Shown here one piece after another: positions 16,123-25,119 of a DNA stretch of 64,000 nucleotides (position 1 is its first letter; each line of letters opens with the position of its first letter). The stretch lies in NCBI GenBank assembly GCA_023393455.1, contig JAEWLJ010000001.1:110597-174596 (forward strand), given 5' to 3'. A program made the translations under genes and the position numbers. The DNA comes from Methanobacteriota archaeon (GTDB taxonomy: Archaea; Halobacteriota; Methanomicrobia; Methanomicrobiales; Methanoculleaceae). The notes under the pieces are model-generated. The model was given only the letters and a program-made list of their open reading frames with translations. It did no database searches and was not told the origin of the DNA.

Positions 16123-18068
16123 AGGTCTTCGGGATCGACATCATCAAAGGCTCGGTTCGTTCCCGTACCCGACGGGCCGTCTACGCCCTCGCCCGGGTGG
16201 AGGACGGCGATGTCCAGGGCGTCGAGGAGGTGACCGGGTTCCGGCTGCAGCGCCTCCTTGCCGCTGAACAGCCCGATATCCTCGCGGTGGACAGCCTCCA
16301 GGAGATCGCCGCCGACCAGCGCGAACTCCACGCCTTCCTCCAGTCGCTCCCCCCCGCAACGAAACTCGTCCAGGTGACCGGCGGCGAGCGCACAGAGAGT
16401 CTCGGGAAGGTCGCTGCCCGCTACAACATCAGTTTCAACAAGTTCGACCCCTACGCCGAGGCACGGACAACCGCCCGGGTGGCCGCGCTCGGGGCGGGTG
16501 TCGAGGTGATCGCTTTTGAGAACACCACCGACATCACGGTGAGCAGGCACCGCTCACCAGGCCGGGGCGGGTGGAGCCAGAACCGGTATGCCCGGAAGAT
16601 CCACGGCGGCGTGATGCAGACGGCCCGGGAGATCGAGGGGCGGCTCCGCGGCGCCGGCCTCGGCTACGAGAAGAAGGAGACGAAGGCCTTCGGCGGCTAC
16701 TCAAGGGTCACCTTTCGGGTCAGGGCCCCCCGGGAGATGGTGCCGGTTCACTCAACCCGGGGCGCCGACGTCCAGGTGCGAGTGGCAGGAAGGCAACTCG
16801 ACCGGATACGGTTCGAGCCCCTCTCCGGCCGCCCTCGCTACCTGATCGTCGGGCTCGACCCGGGGACGACCACCGGGATCGCCGCCGTGGACCTCGACGG
16901 CAACCTGGTTCTCCTCACGAGCTCCCGCCAGATGACGATGTCCGACATCGTCGAAGAACTCTATCGTGCGGGAAAACCGCTCATCGTCGCTTCCGACGTC
17001 CGTGAGATGCCCTACTCTGTCGAGAAGATCCGCCGGGCGTTCAACGCCATTCCCTACACCCCGAAGCAGTCGCTCTCGGTGGAGGCGAAATACGACCTGA
17101 CCGCCCCGTTCTCCTACACGAACGACCACGAACGCGACTCCCTCTCGGCGGCGCTGGACGCCTACCGGAGCCTCCAGAACAAGTTCAGAAACATCGCAAA
17201 GAGAGTGGGGCCGGGGTTCGACCTCGATGAGGTCCGGGCGCGGGTGCTCCGGGGCCAGCCGCTCGATACCGTTCTTGCAGACCTGAAGGGAGTTCCGGCG
17301 AAGAAGGAGGAGGCACCGCCCGCCGAGGCCGTCCCAGAGCGGCCGGTCGAGGACGAGCGGGTGATGGCGCTCGACGGGATGGTCAAAAGGCTCCGGAGTT
17401 ACGTGCAGGAACTCCAGGAGGAACTCCGGGGGCGCGACCGCGATCTGGAGCGGTTGCGGCAGGATGTGCGCCGGGCACGCTCCGCGACCGAGCGCAAGAT
17501 CCGCCGGGACGCGGAGCTGGCGGCGAAGGACGCGACGATCGAGAGCCTGCGCGAGCAGCTCCGGGGCGAGCGGCGGCGGTCCCGGCAGCTGAAGAAACGC
17601 CTGGAGAGGATGCAGAAGGTCGCGAAACTCGAGATATCGGAGGACTACACCCCGCTCAAGGTGCTCGACTCCCTCACCCGCGAAGCGGTGCGGGCCCTCC
17701 AGGAGGGGATCGGCATCGCCGAAGGAGACGTCCTCTACGTCCCGCGAACGCACGGCTGGGGGCGCGGCGTGGTGAAGGATCTCGCGGGAACGGGGGTCCG
17801 GGCACTGGTCGTCGGCGGGGAGCCGCCCGACCCGCACCTGATCCGGGTCGCACGGGAGGCCGATCTCCCTCTCCTCCGGGAAGAGGCCGTCAGGCCGGAT
17901 GTCCGCGGCAGGACCGGGGCGGCGCTCTCCCGCGCCCTCGATGAAGCGATAGCGGAATGGGAGGAGGAGCAGAAGGAGTTCCGGCGCGAGCAGGAGGCCG
18001 AACGGGTGGAATATCTCTTCAAGGAGTACCGGAGCGAGCGGGAGAAGGAGGTGCGCCGCGGTGGATGA
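16119..18068 (+). CDS. DUF460 (COG2433) protein with RNase H-like fold and coiled coil
   Basis: 649 residues, a large protein conserved in archaea. Residues 1-160 form a first DUF460 segment with FGIDIIKGS. Residues about 235-370 hold a second RNase H/RuvC-like segment with IVGLDPGTTTGIAAVD, whose Asp could bind metal. A charged coiled coil follows (about 420-510, LQEELRGRDRDLERL) and then a small C-terminal domain. Function is unknown; the fold suggests nucleic-acid processing. It starts with GTG at 16119 inside the RIO2 stop and overlaps thiL by 8 bp. Confidence 0.85.
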   Translation: MKVFGIDIIKGSVRSRTRRAVYALARVEDGDVQGVEEVTGFRLQRLLAAEQPDILAVDSLQEIAADQRELHAFLQSLPPATKLVQVTGGERTESLGKVAARYNISFNKFDPYAEARTTARVAALGAGVEVIAFENTTDITVSRHRSPGRGGWSQNRYARKIHGGVMQTAREIEGRLRGAGLGYEKKETKAFGGYSRVTFRVRAPREMVPVHSTRGADVQVRVAGRQLDRIRFEPLSGRPRYLIVGLDPGTTTGIAAVDLDGNLVLLTSSRQMTMSDIVEELYRAGKPLIVASDVREMPYSVEKIRRAFNAIPYTPKQSLSVEAKYDLTAPFSYTNDHERDSLSAALDAYRSLQNKFRNIAKRVGPGFDLDEVRARVLRGQPLDTVLADLKGVPAKKEEAPPAEAVPERPVEDERVMALDGMVKRLRSYVQELQEELRGRDRDLERLRQDVRRARSATERKIRRDAELAAKDATIESLREQLRGERRRSRQLKKRLERMQKVAKLEISEDYTPLKVLDSLTREAVRALQEGIGIAEGDVLYVPRTHGWGRGVVKDLAGTGVRALVVGGEPPDPHLIRVAREADLPLLREEAVRPDVRGRTGAALSRALDEAIAEWEEEQKEFRREQEAERVEYLFKEYRSEREKEVRRGG

Positions 18069-18927
18069 ACGAGGCCTGCACCGGCTGATCGGGACGATCA
18101 TCGACCCGGAGCGGCTCGAGGACGACTGCGCCGTCATCCCCTGCGGCGACCGCCTCATGGTCGCGAGCACCGACATGCTCCACGAGACGACCGATTTTCC
18201 AGAAGGGATGACCGACTGGCAGATCGGCTGGATGGCAACGGCGGTCACGCTCTCGGACATCGCGAGCATGGGCGCGGCGCCGGGAGAGGTGCTCCTCGCA
18301 GTCGGCCTTGATAAGCCGGAACGCCTCATGGGCATCATGGAGGGCGCCCGGGACTGCTGCACCGCGTTCGGCGCCGAACTCGTCGGCGGCGACCTCGATG
18401 CTCACCGGGAACTGACGATCGTGAGCACGGGGCTCGGGCTCGTCGCCCCGGAGCACCTCGTCCGGAGGCGGGGAGCGCGACCGGGCGACGTCATTGCGGT
18501 CACCGGGATGCTCGGGGAGGCCGAGGCCGCTCTCGCCGGCTACGACCGGCACAGGAAGGAACTCCTGGAGCCGCAGCCCCGGGTCCGGGAGGGACAGGCG
18601 CTCGCCCATGTCGGGGTCTCGGCGATGATGGACATCTCCGACGGCCTTGCCCTCTCACTCCACGACCTCCTTGCGGTGAACGACTGCGGGTTCTCTATCG
18701 ATACCGCCCGGCTCCCGCTCCCGGCAGGCGTTCCCGAGGAGGAGGGGCGGGAACTCGCGCTCTACGGCGGGGGAGACTTCGAGCTCCTCTTTACCGCTCC
18801 GGCGAACGTCCTTGCGGTCGCGGGGGTTACGGTGCACGTCATCGGGGAGGTCATAGCGGAGCGAACGGTCTTCGCGGACGGAAAGCCGCTCGAACGCCGG
18901 GGATACCTGCACGAGTGGAAGGGTTAG
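18061..18927 (+). CDS. thiL: Thiamine-monophosphate kinase
   Basis: 288 residues of the PurM-like ATP-dependent kinase superfamily. EDDCAVIP (about 20-27), STDMLHETTDFP, the metal-binding TLSDIASMGAAP and GGDLD, AVTGMLGEA, and the C-terminal GGGDFELLFT match ThiL, which makes thiamine diphosphate from the monophosphate. It starts with GTG at 18061, overlapping the DUF460 gene, and is the last gene of the RIO2-DUF460-thiL operon. Its 3' end overlaps the convergent membrane-protein gene by 4 bp. Confidence 0.92.
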   Translation: MDERGLHRLIGTIIDPERLEDDCAVIPCGDRLMVASTDMLHETTDFPEGMTDWQIGWMATAVTLSDIASMGAAPGEVLLAVGLDKPERLMGIMEGARDCCTAFGAELVGGDLDAHRELTIVSTGLGLVAPEHLVRRRGARPGDVIAVTGMLGEAEAALAGYDRHRKELLEPQPRVREGQALAHVGVSAMMDISDGLALSLHDLLAVNDCGFSIDTARLPLPAGVPEEEGRELALYGGGDFELLFTAPANVLAVAGVTVHVIGEVIAERTVFADGKPLERRGYLHEWKG

Positions 18928-19709
18928 GCTGCCGCTCTCACTCCCATCCGCCGCCACTCCCACAGTATATACGCGAGAGCGAGCACCGCAAAGAGGAATA
19001 TGACACCCTCGGTCACGAGAATCCCCTGCGTCTGGGCGAGGTAGACGGCAACGGCGTCCACGGCGGCGTGCCAGAGGATGGCGAGGGCAAGGAGCGCTCG
19101 TTTACCGTAGACGACGGCGGCAAGCACCATCAGCGACCAGGCGATGTGGAGGGTGATCGTCATCATCCGCTCGGCGAGGCCGGGGAGGATATCGAGCGGG
19201 GTGAGCGCCCGAAGGGCATCGATCTCGGCCTGCGCGAGGGGGTCGTCGGGCAGCGGGATCGCTCCCCCGTCGCCGGTGATGGCGATGTAGGAGGCCATGC
19301 CCGCAAGCACGACCAGCGCGACGATCATGCTCTCGACGCCGCCCCACCCGGTCCCGAAGAGAAGACCGTTCTCCCGGGTGAGGGGGATCTCCTGGCGCCG
19401 GAAGAGATAGCGGTAGACGAGGTAGCGGCCGACCTCCTCGAAGAGACCGGCCATGAGGCCGAGGTAGAGGGCGAGGCCGGCCAGGGCCGTGGTCGTCCCG
19501 AACGGCAGGAGGGCGAAGTAGAGCGGGTTTTGCGTCAGGATGACGAACGGCGTGTGGAAGACCTGCACGAGGATGAAGAAGAGGGCGCCGAGCCCGAAGA
19601 CCCGCCACGAGAGACCGAATTTTTTGACTATCCAGTAGCCGAGCGCGAGCGGAACGATTATCTCAAGCAGGGCGACGACGGCGAACGTGGCGACAACGAG
19701 CGGATCCAT
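18924..19709 (-). CDS. YhfC family putative intramembrane metalloprotease
   Basis: About 261 residues with some seven membrane helices. LFEEVGRYLVYRYL is the Glu-Glu-x3-Arg-like motif of YhfC/CPBP-type intramembrane proteases, and an AILWHAAVDAVAVY helix near the C terminus supplies a candidate His metal ligand. The frame is open to a GTG at 19748, but the ATG at 19709 gives the normal family N terminus (MDPLVVATFAVVALLEI). It leaves the TATA-like TTAAATATTTAG about 20-30 bp upstream, fitting a leaderless message. The substrate is unknown. Confidence 0.75.
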   Translation of the reverse strand: MDPLVVATFAVVALLEIIVPLALGYWIVKKFGLSWRVFGLGALFFILVQVFHTPFVILTQNPLYFALLPFGTTTALAGLALYLGLMAGLFEEVGRYLVYRYLFRRQEIPLTRENGLLFGTGWGGVESMIVALVVLAGMASYIAITGDGGAIPLPDDPLAQAEIDALRALTPLDILPGLAERMMTITLHIAWSLMVLAAVVYGKRALLALAILWHAAVDAVAVYLAQTQGILVTEGVIFLFAVLALAYILWEWRRMGVRAAA

Positions 19710-19777
19710 TGGGGAGAATATTTCGACTAAATATTTAACGATTGTCACTGTACAGTGAGGAAAGGATCCCGATAGCC

Positions 19778-20884
19778 ATGAAAACAGAGCACCCGGGGGC
19801 GGTCACCGAAGGCGGGAGCATCCCGGGGGGCCGGTTCTCGAACAACTTCGATTTCCTGCGGTTTGCGGCGGCGGTGGTGATCGTCGTCACGCACGCCTAC
19901 GCGCTCAGGCTCGGCTACGCGGGCGTTGGGCTGGACGATCCGGTCATACTCATAGGAGAGGCGGCGCTTGCCGCCCTCCTCGTCACCAGCGGCTACCTGA
20001 TCGCGGCGAGCTGGGAGTCAACCGCATCACCCCTCAGGTTCGCCTGGAAACGGTTCCTCCGGGTCGTCCCGGCCCTCACGGTTGTGATCATCATCACACT
20101 CTTTGTCATCGGGCCGCTGATGACGAGCCTCCCCACGGGGGAATACTTCGCCGCCCTCTTCTCCCCGGCAGGAGTCACAACCGCCCCGTTCTTTGAGGAC
20201 GGATCGGTCATAGGGCTCTTTCAGGAGAACCCGTGGACCTACGTGAACGGTTCGCTCTGGACGATACCCGTCGAGGTCTTCATGTACGGGGTCGTCGCGG
20301 TCCTTGGCATCGCCGGGCTCCTGCGGCGCAAATCCGCCCTCCTCAGCCTCGCCGTCATAAACATTCTGGCCTGGATGTACTGGTTCGACGACCCCCGGAT
20401 GGCGAAGGTCCGGTTCACCCTCTACTTCCTGATCGGGGCCTACCTCTACATCCACCGGGAGCGGATCCCCTACCGGCCGGTCGTCGCGGGAGGCCTGCTC
20501 CTGGTGCTCGGGCTCTCGGCCCTGACGCCGTACTCGGCCGTCACCGGAATGATCGCCATCCCCTACCTCACCATCTACGCCGCCCACCTCCCGGTCCCGT
20601 TCCTGAACACCTTCGGGAGACCGGGGGACTTCTCCTACGGCATCTACATCTACCACTACCCGGTCCAGCAGACGATCATCGAGGTCACCGGGAACATGCT
20701 CTCCCTCCCGGCACTCTGCGGACTCTCGTTCCCCGCGACGTTCGCTCTCGCGTATCTCTCCTGGCACCTCGTCGAGAAGCGGGCTCTTGCCGTAAAGAAC
20801 CTCAGGCCTGCCGACCTGCGGCAGAGACTCAGGCGCCCGTCCCTCCCGGGGTTCCTCACCGCGTGGTGGATTGCCTGGAAGTGA
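19778..20884 (+). CDS. Acyltransferase 3 family membrane protein
   Basis: 368 residues from the ATG at 19778, preceded by AGGATCC. The NNFDFLRFAAAVVIVVTHAY opening (Asn, Arg and His of the family motif) and about ten helices match acyltransferase 3 (OafA/YrhL-like) enzymes, which O-acylate surface carbohydrates or lipids at the membrane. LWTIPVEVFMYG and DFSYGIYIYHYP, the other two family motifs, are present. The target is probably an exopolysaccharide or glycolipid. Its end overlaps the convergent C_GCAxxG gene by 29 bp. Confidence 0.88.
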   Translation: MKTEHPGAVTEGGSIPGGRFSNNFDFLRFAAAVVIVVTHAYALRLGYAGVGLDDPVILIGEAALAALLVTSGYLIAASWESTASPLRFAWKRFLRVVPALTVVIIITLFVIGPLMTSLPTGEYFAALFSPAGVTTAPFFEDGSVIGLFQENPWTYVNGSLWTIPVEVFMYGVVAVLGIAGLLRRKSALLSLAVINILAWMYWFDDPRMAKVRFTLYFLIGAYLYIHRERIPYRPVVAGGLLLVLGLSALTPYSAVTGMIAIPYLTIYAAHLPVPFLNTFGRPGDFSYGIYIYHYPVQQTIIEVTGNMLSLPALCGLSFPATFALAYLSWHLVEKRALAVKNLRPADLRQRLRRPSLPGFLTAWWIAWK

Positions 20885-21329
20885 TGGCGGACGCGAGAAC
20901 CTCCTCGAGGATCTCGACCGCATCTCTGACATAGCAGGGGCAGAGCGTCCGGGTGAGGTTCTGCTCACGCGCCCGGGCAAACCCTTCGCCGGTAGAGAGA
21001 TCGCACCCAAGGAGTTCGGTGCAGGAGACGCTGCCGCACCTCTCGGCAAACCCCGTGACGAACTTCCGGGTGAGGTCGTAGGTCAGGTCCTTCGCTTCGT
21101 TCTCGCCGGGACCGGTACCCCCGAACAGGAGGCCGAGGGTGATGACCCCGCCCGAGACTGCGCCGCACGTGCCCCCGGTACGTCCCATCCCGGCACCGAA
21201 CCCGGTGGCCGCACTGAGGATGACCTCTTCAGGCACCCCGACATCCTCCGAAAAGACCGAACCGACCGCCTGTGCACAGTTGTAGCCCTGCATGAAGCGG
21301 GATACCGCTTCGTCCGCTCTGTTAGCCAT
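20856..21329 (-). CDS. C_GCAxxG_C_C family protein
   Basis: 157 residues with the cysteine pattern that names the family: YNCAQAVG, then GGTCGAVSGG, then CGSVSCTELLGCD, and a final LCPCYVRDAVE. These small cysteine-rich proteins are common in anaerobes, often next to redox or metal genes. A redox or metal-binding role is assumed but the biochemical function is not known to me. AGGTG lies before the ATG at 21329. It has no close partner and converges with the acyltransferase gene. Confidence 0.85.
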   Translation of the reverse strand: MANRADEAVSRFMQGYNCAQAVGSVFSEDVGVPEEVILSAATGFGAGMGRTGGTCGAVSGGVITLGLLFGGTGPGENEAKDLTYDLTRKFVTGFAERCGSVSCTELLGCDLSTGEGFARAREQNLTRTLCPCYVRDAVEILEEVLASAITSRQSTTR

Positions 21330-21463
21330 CTAACACACCTGACCGGAGATTGCGCGCCGGGGTACTTCAAGCTTCCGCGATGCTCTCCGGTGCCGGAATG
21401 GTTTAAGAAGCCGCGCGAGAAAGTAGACGTATTCGGGGGATGCTCTCCCGGGCAGGACTAACC

Positions 21464-22642
21464 ATGAAGAGAACTCTTTTGATCATCGCCCTGATCGCCG
21501 CCCTGGTTCCGGCGGCGGTCGGGGCCGAGGCCACGTACCACGGCGTATCGACGGGGGCCGTCGTCAACGACGTTGCGATAACCGCCGACGGGAGGTATAT
21601 GATCGCGGGAACGGGCAGCGGGGAGATCGTCTGCCTGCACCGGGACGGCACCGTTCTCTGGAACGTGAGCGCGCCGGATACGGTGACCGCGATTGCCGTC
21701 GCCGGTTCGGGGGAGTACGTCGCCGCCGGAACCATGCGGGGCGACGTGCTCCTCTTCGACGGCAACGGCGGCCGCTACTGGACGGAGAGCGTCGCGGGAT
21801 CCGTTCGCGACCTTGCTCTCGCAGGTGACGGCCGGTCGCTCGCGGTGGCGGGCGATCGCATCGTCCTCTTCACCAACCTCGGGAAGGAGGAGTGGACCCG
21901 GGCCGTGCAGACGGGCACCCGCTCCGGAGAGACCCCGCCGCACGTCACGTCCGTCGCGTTCACCGACGACGGCAAATACGTCGTCGCCGGGAGCAACAAC
22001 GGGGCTATCCTCTTCATGAACCGGGCGGGAAACCTGATCTGGGAGGGGCTCGCCCGGGGGGCCGTCACCGCGGTCGACGCCTCCCGTGACGGGTCGGTCG
22101 TCGCCGCCGGAGGGCAGGATCGTGCTCTCCAGGTTTACGGCCGGTCGGGGGGCCTCCCCTGGGCGCTTCCCACCGGAGCGCCGATCCTCGCGCTCGCTCT
22201 CTCGGGTGACGGGAAGTTCGTGGTCATCGGCAAGGAGGGCGGCGATGTGGAGTGCTACCGGCCGAACGACGCCCTTCTCTGGAAGAACCGGACGGGAAGC
22301 ACCGTCCTCGCCGTGGACGTCTCCCGGCGGGGCGAGGCCGTCGCGGCCGGGAACACAGGCGGGACCGTGCACCTCTGGAACGGCATTGGGGATGCGCGCT
22401 GGACGTTTGACGGCGGCGCCCCCGTCAGTGCGGTCGCCCTCTCGGAAAAAGGAGACTACCTCGCAGCGGGCGCGGGTGAGCGGGCCTTCATCTTCCGGAC
22501 GGCCGACGAGCCGGTGACGGCAGCGGAGGAAGAGACGGGAACCGCCGCGACGGAGCCGACCGAGGCCGGAGGGGCTGGTGCGCTTGTCGGGCTCCTCGCC
22601 GTCGCTGCCGCCGGTGCTGTAAGCCGTCTCCGGCGGCGGTGA
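21464..22642 (+). CDS. Secreted WD40/PQQ-like beta-propeller protein with C-terminal anchor
   Basis: 392 residues from the ATG at 21464, which gives a clean signal peptide (KRTLLIIALIAALVPAAVGA). About seven blades of roughly 42 residues follow, each with a D-G-x-Y/F-x-V/A-A-G turn and a Trp near the blade end (VLWNVSA, RYWTES, LIWEG, LLWKN, ARWTF). An acidic Thr/Glu linker (about 345-370) leads to a Gly/Ala-rich helix and LRRR. This layout resembles PGF-CTERM-like sorting signals, but the PGF motif itself is missing. It is probably displayed on the cell surface; the ligand is unknown. An upstream ATG (21440) is a possible but less convincing start. Confidence 0.75.
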   Translation: MKRTLLIIALIAALVPAAVGAEATYHGVSTGAVVNDVAITADGRYMIAGTGSGEIVCLHRDGTVLWNVSAPDTVTAIAVAGSGEYVAAGTMRGDVLLFDGNGGRYWTESVAGSVRDLALAGDGRSLAVAGDRIVLFTNLGKEEWTRAVQTGTRSGETPPHVTSVAFTDDGKYVVAGSNNGAILFMNRAGNLIWEGLARGAVTAVDASRDGSVVAAGGQDRALQVYGRSGGLPWALPTGAPILALALSGDGKFVVIGKEGGDVECYRPNDALLWKNRTGSTVLAVDVSRRGEAVAAGNTGGTVHLWNGIGDARWTFDGGAPVSAVALSEKGDYLAAGAGERAFIFRTADEPVTAAEEETGTAATEPTEAGGAGALVGLLAVAAAGAVSRLRRR

Positions 22643-23033
22643 GCCGGGGGGTGGGGAGCAACCCCACCACCGTCAGGCTTTTACGTCTTCGACCCCGAGC
22701 ACCGCCCGGGCGGTTCCGGCACGGATGCCGGGATCGCGCGGGAGCGACACGGAGTGGCGCAGGAGCGAAGGAGACAGCGACCGGAGCCGCCGAAAGAGGA
22801 GATACCGTTCGAGGATAAGGGAACCGAGATCGTCTCCAGCCCGGTCCCGTCCGGGCACGGTGAATTTTAGGAACACATTTTGAAAGAAACAGATGATAGA
22901 CCGTCGGGATCTGAACTCACGGCCTCCTTACCCAACCGAAGGAGCTGCGCCCCCCTGAAAACCCTCGGCGACCTGCGGTCGCCTGAGAATCTATGCAATA
23001 CTCATGAAAAGGTAAAGACACAAAACAGAAAAA
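22643..23033. other. Gene-poor gap with a tRNA-like remnant
   Basis: No convincing protein gene lies here; a 67-codon minus-strand frame (22673-22876, GTG start) has no ribosome site and no recognisable domain. On the minus strand, 22894-22945 reads like the 3' half of a tRNA: an anticodon-arm-like CTCCTT...AAGGAG and a T-loop-like AGTTCAGATCC. The T-stem has mismatches, so this is at best a decayed tRNA. A perfect hairpin, GGCGACC-TGC-GGTCGCC, lies at 22967-22983. Confidence 0.35.
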
Positions 23034-23105
23034 TGGACCCGGCGGGATTTGAACCCGCGGCCTCTACGTTGCGAACGTAGCGATCTACCCCTGATCTACG
23101 AGCCC
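23034..23105 (-). tRNA. tRNA-Ala (anticodon CGC)
   Basis: A 72-nt cloverleaf on the minus strand. The acceptor GGGCTCG pairs with CGGGTCC and contains the G3-U70 pair that marks alanine tRNAs. The anticodon arm is CTACG-TTCGCAA-CGTAG (anticodon CGC) and the T-arm is GCGGG-TTCAAAT-CCCGC. CCA is not encoded beyond the discriminator A. It lies 12 bp downstream of the tfb stop, on the same strand. Confidence 0.95.
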
Positions 23106-23117
23106 AAAGATAGGAGA

Positions 23118-24131
23118 TCAGAGTATGATCTCGATATCTAGTTTTTCTGCCAGTTCCTTATATCTGTTCCTGATCGTGACCTCGGTTACGCCGGCAACCT
23201 CTGCGACTTCACGCTGGGTGCGCCGCTCTCCGCCGAGGATCGACGAGATGTAAATGGCGGCCGCAGCGACGCCCGTCGGCCCTCTGCCGCTCGTAAGTTC
23301 GCGTTCTCCGGCCTGCCGGAGGATCTCGACCGCCCGGCTCTGGACCTCACCCTTCAGGTTCAGGCCCGAGCAGAAGCGCGGTACGTAGTCGATCGGGGAC
23401 GTCGGCAGGAGTTTTAACCCGAGCTCGCGCGAGATGAACCGGTAGGTGCGGCCGATCTCCTTACGGGATACACGGGATACCTCGGCTATCTCGTCGAGCG
23501 TCCGGGGGACACTGCACTGCCGGCATGCCGCATACAGCGCCGCCGCCGCGACACCCTCGATACTCCGGCCGCGGATCAGGTTCTTGTCCACCGCGTCGCG
23601 GTAGACGACCGCGGCGGTCTCGCGCACGTTCCGGGGCAGACCGAGCGCGGAGGCCATCCGGTCCAGTTCCGAGAGCGCGAACGCCAGGTTCCGCTCGGTC
23701 GCGTTCGAGACACGGATACGCCGCTGCCATTTCCGGAGACGGTAGAGCTGGGCGCGGTTCTTGCTCGAGATCGCGCGGCCGTAGGAGTCACGGTTCCGCC
23801 AGTCGATCATCGTCGAGAGACCCTTGTCGTGGATCGTGAACGTCATCGGTGCGCCGACACGGGACCGCTTCATGCGCTGGTCGTGGTCGAATGCACGCCA
23901 CTCGGGGCCGCGGTCGATGAACTCCTCGTCGAGGACGAGACCGCAGTTCTGGCATACCAGCTCGGCACGCTCGTAGTCGTGGACGAGCTGGCGGCTGCCG
24001 CACTCGGGGCAGACGGACTGAACGCTCTCCTCAGTGCGCTTCTTCTGCGTCTCCTTGACCTTCTGTTCTCCCCTCTTCTTCAGGGCCTCGCGCTGCAACT
24101 GCAGCTGTTTCAGTTTTTCTACTTCAGCCAT
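23118..24131 (-). CDS. tfb: Transcription initiation factor B (TFB)
   Basis: 337 residues. The N-terminal zinc ribbon has Cys41, Cys44, Cys60 and Cys63, followed by the B-finger region (RGPEWRAFDHDQRMKRSRVG) and two cyclin-like repeats (about 135-225 and 235-325) with the ending DIEIIL. TFB joins TBP at the TATA box and recruits RNA polymerase. A basic, Gln-rich N-terminal extension of about 35 residues precedes the ribbon, longer than in many TFBs. GGTGT lies before the ATG, and a long AT-rich promoter region lies upstream. Confidence 0.97.
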   Translation of the reverse strand: MAEVEKLKQLQLQREALKKRGEQKVKETQKKRTEESVQSVCPECGSRQLVHDYERAELVCQNCGLVLDEEFIDRGPEWRAFDHDQRMKRSRVGAPMTFTIHDKGLSTMIDWRNRDSYGRAISSKNRAQLYRLRKWQRRIRVSNATERNLAFALSELDRMASALGLPRNVRETAAVVYRDAVDKNLIRGRSIEGVAAAALYAACRQCSVPRTLDEIAEVSRVSRKEIGRTYRFISRELGLKLLPTSPIDYVPRFCSGLNLKGEVQSRAVEILRQAGERELTSGRGPTGVAAAAIYISSILGGERRTQREVAEVAGVTEVTIRNRYKELAEKLDIEIIL

Positions 24132-24469
24132 CGATTATACACCTATCTCGCAAAGATCTTCTCGCCAGCCTGCACGGAGCAGCCATTATAGCAGAGGACT
24201 GCAGCATACGGCGATGATATATTCCCAAATATATCGACTACCTTCCCAATGGGTTTCAGCCGGCGATCCACTGCCTCACCGTAGAGACGGGGCAACTGTG
24301 CAGCATCACATCGCAAGATTAACAAGCGATTGCCGCAAACACTTACAGAACGACCGATTAACCGCAAACTGCAACCTCTAGGGGACACTATACCCGGGCA
24401 TATTGAGTAACATATATATATTGACCGTGCAGGTATAAAAACGTTTTGCTAAATTATATATACAATATC
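24132..24469. promoter_or_regulatory. AT-rich promoter region of tfb
   Basis: This 338-bp gap has no gene. Two overlapping TATA-like elements for the minus strand lie at 24214-24236 (ATATATTTGGG and AATATATCATC when read on the minus strand), which leaves a leader of about 60 nt before the TFB start. A second AT-rich block at 24410-24465 (CATATATATATTGACC, TAAATTATATATAC) follows the stop of the PHP gene and may hold a further promoter or its terminator. Confidence 0.5.
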
Positions 24470-25114
24470 TCACTTCTGAAGAAGCCGATTTATATCAAGA
24501 GAGAGTATTTCCCGGGATTCCGCCTCCGTCAGCCCGGCGCCGAGCGCGACCATCCGCCGTGCCTCCGCGGACATCAGATCGGACGGAGCGTGCGTGTCGG
24601 AATCAACCACCAGCCGGCACCCGGCCTCCCGCGCCACCCGGACCACGTGGCCGTTGGTGCGATTATGCCCCCCGCGTGAGGTGATCTCGAGCGCCACCCC
24701 GTGCTCCGCGGCCGCGCGCGCATCCTCGGCCGTAATGAGCCCGGGATGGCCGAGCACGTCCACGTACTCGCACGTGCAGGCGGCGCGGTTGGTCCCGGGG
24801 GTGACCGGCTCCATCGTCGTCTCGCCGTGGACCACCACGATATCGGCGCCGAACCGCTTTGCATCGCGTGCGAACGCCGGGATCAGGGACGGCGGAACGT
24901 GGGTGAGTTCCACCCCGACGAGCAGGATCAACCCGTAGCACCGCGCCGATTCCCGGACGCCCTCCGCCGCCTCCACCAGGTGCCGGAGGTTCGAGGCGTC
25001 CGCGTGGTCGGTGATCGCGAGCGTCTCGTAGCCGAGCACAGCGGCCCGGCGAACCAGCTCGGTCGGAAGGAGTTCGCCATCGGAGAGGAGGGTATGGGTG
25101 TGCAGATCGTACAT
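24470..25114 (-). CDS. PHP-domain phosphoesterase, histidinol-phosphate-phosphatase-like
   Basis: 214 residues from the ATG at 25114. The PHP metal-site motifs are present: YDLHTHTLLSDGE, ITDHADASNL, GVELTHV, VVHGETT, DVLGHPGL and VVDSDTHAPSD. Archaeal members of this group are annotated as histidinol-phosphate-phosphatase domain proteins, but many PHP proteins act on other phosphoesters, so the substrate is not certain. It begins 5 bp after the srp19 stop and is probably co-transcribed with it. The frame runs upstream to 25216 through srp19, and this longer reading is not credible. Confidence 0.8.
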   Translation of the reverse strand: MYDLHTHTLLSDGELLPTELVRRAAVLGYETLAITDHADASNLRHLVEAAEGVRESARCYGLILLVGVELTHVPPSLIPAFARDAKRFGADIVVVHGETTMEPVTPGTNRAACTCEYVDVLGHPGLITAEDARAAAEHGVALEITSRGGHNRTNGHVVRVAREAGCRLVVDSDTHAPSDLMSAEARRMVALGAGLTEAESREILSLDINRLLQK

Positions 25115-25119
25115 CGCGG

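Noticed and set aside
16752..18362. 536-codon minus-strand frame opposite DUF460 and thiL genes
   Set aside because: It spans two certain plus-strand genes and is a composition artefact.
19735..19757. TTAACGATTGTCAC, a partial match to the TTAACAATTGTTAA palindrome, and CACTGTACAGTG, near the divergent YhfC and acyltransferase starts
   Set aside because: Three of 14 bases differ from the Fe-S-region palindrome and symmetry is lost; the genes have no Fe-S link. The 12-bp palindrome is too short to support alone.
22673..22876. 67-codon minus-strand frame before tRNA-Ala
   Set aside because: GTG start without a ribosome site, very Arg/Leu-rich, and no recognisable pattern.
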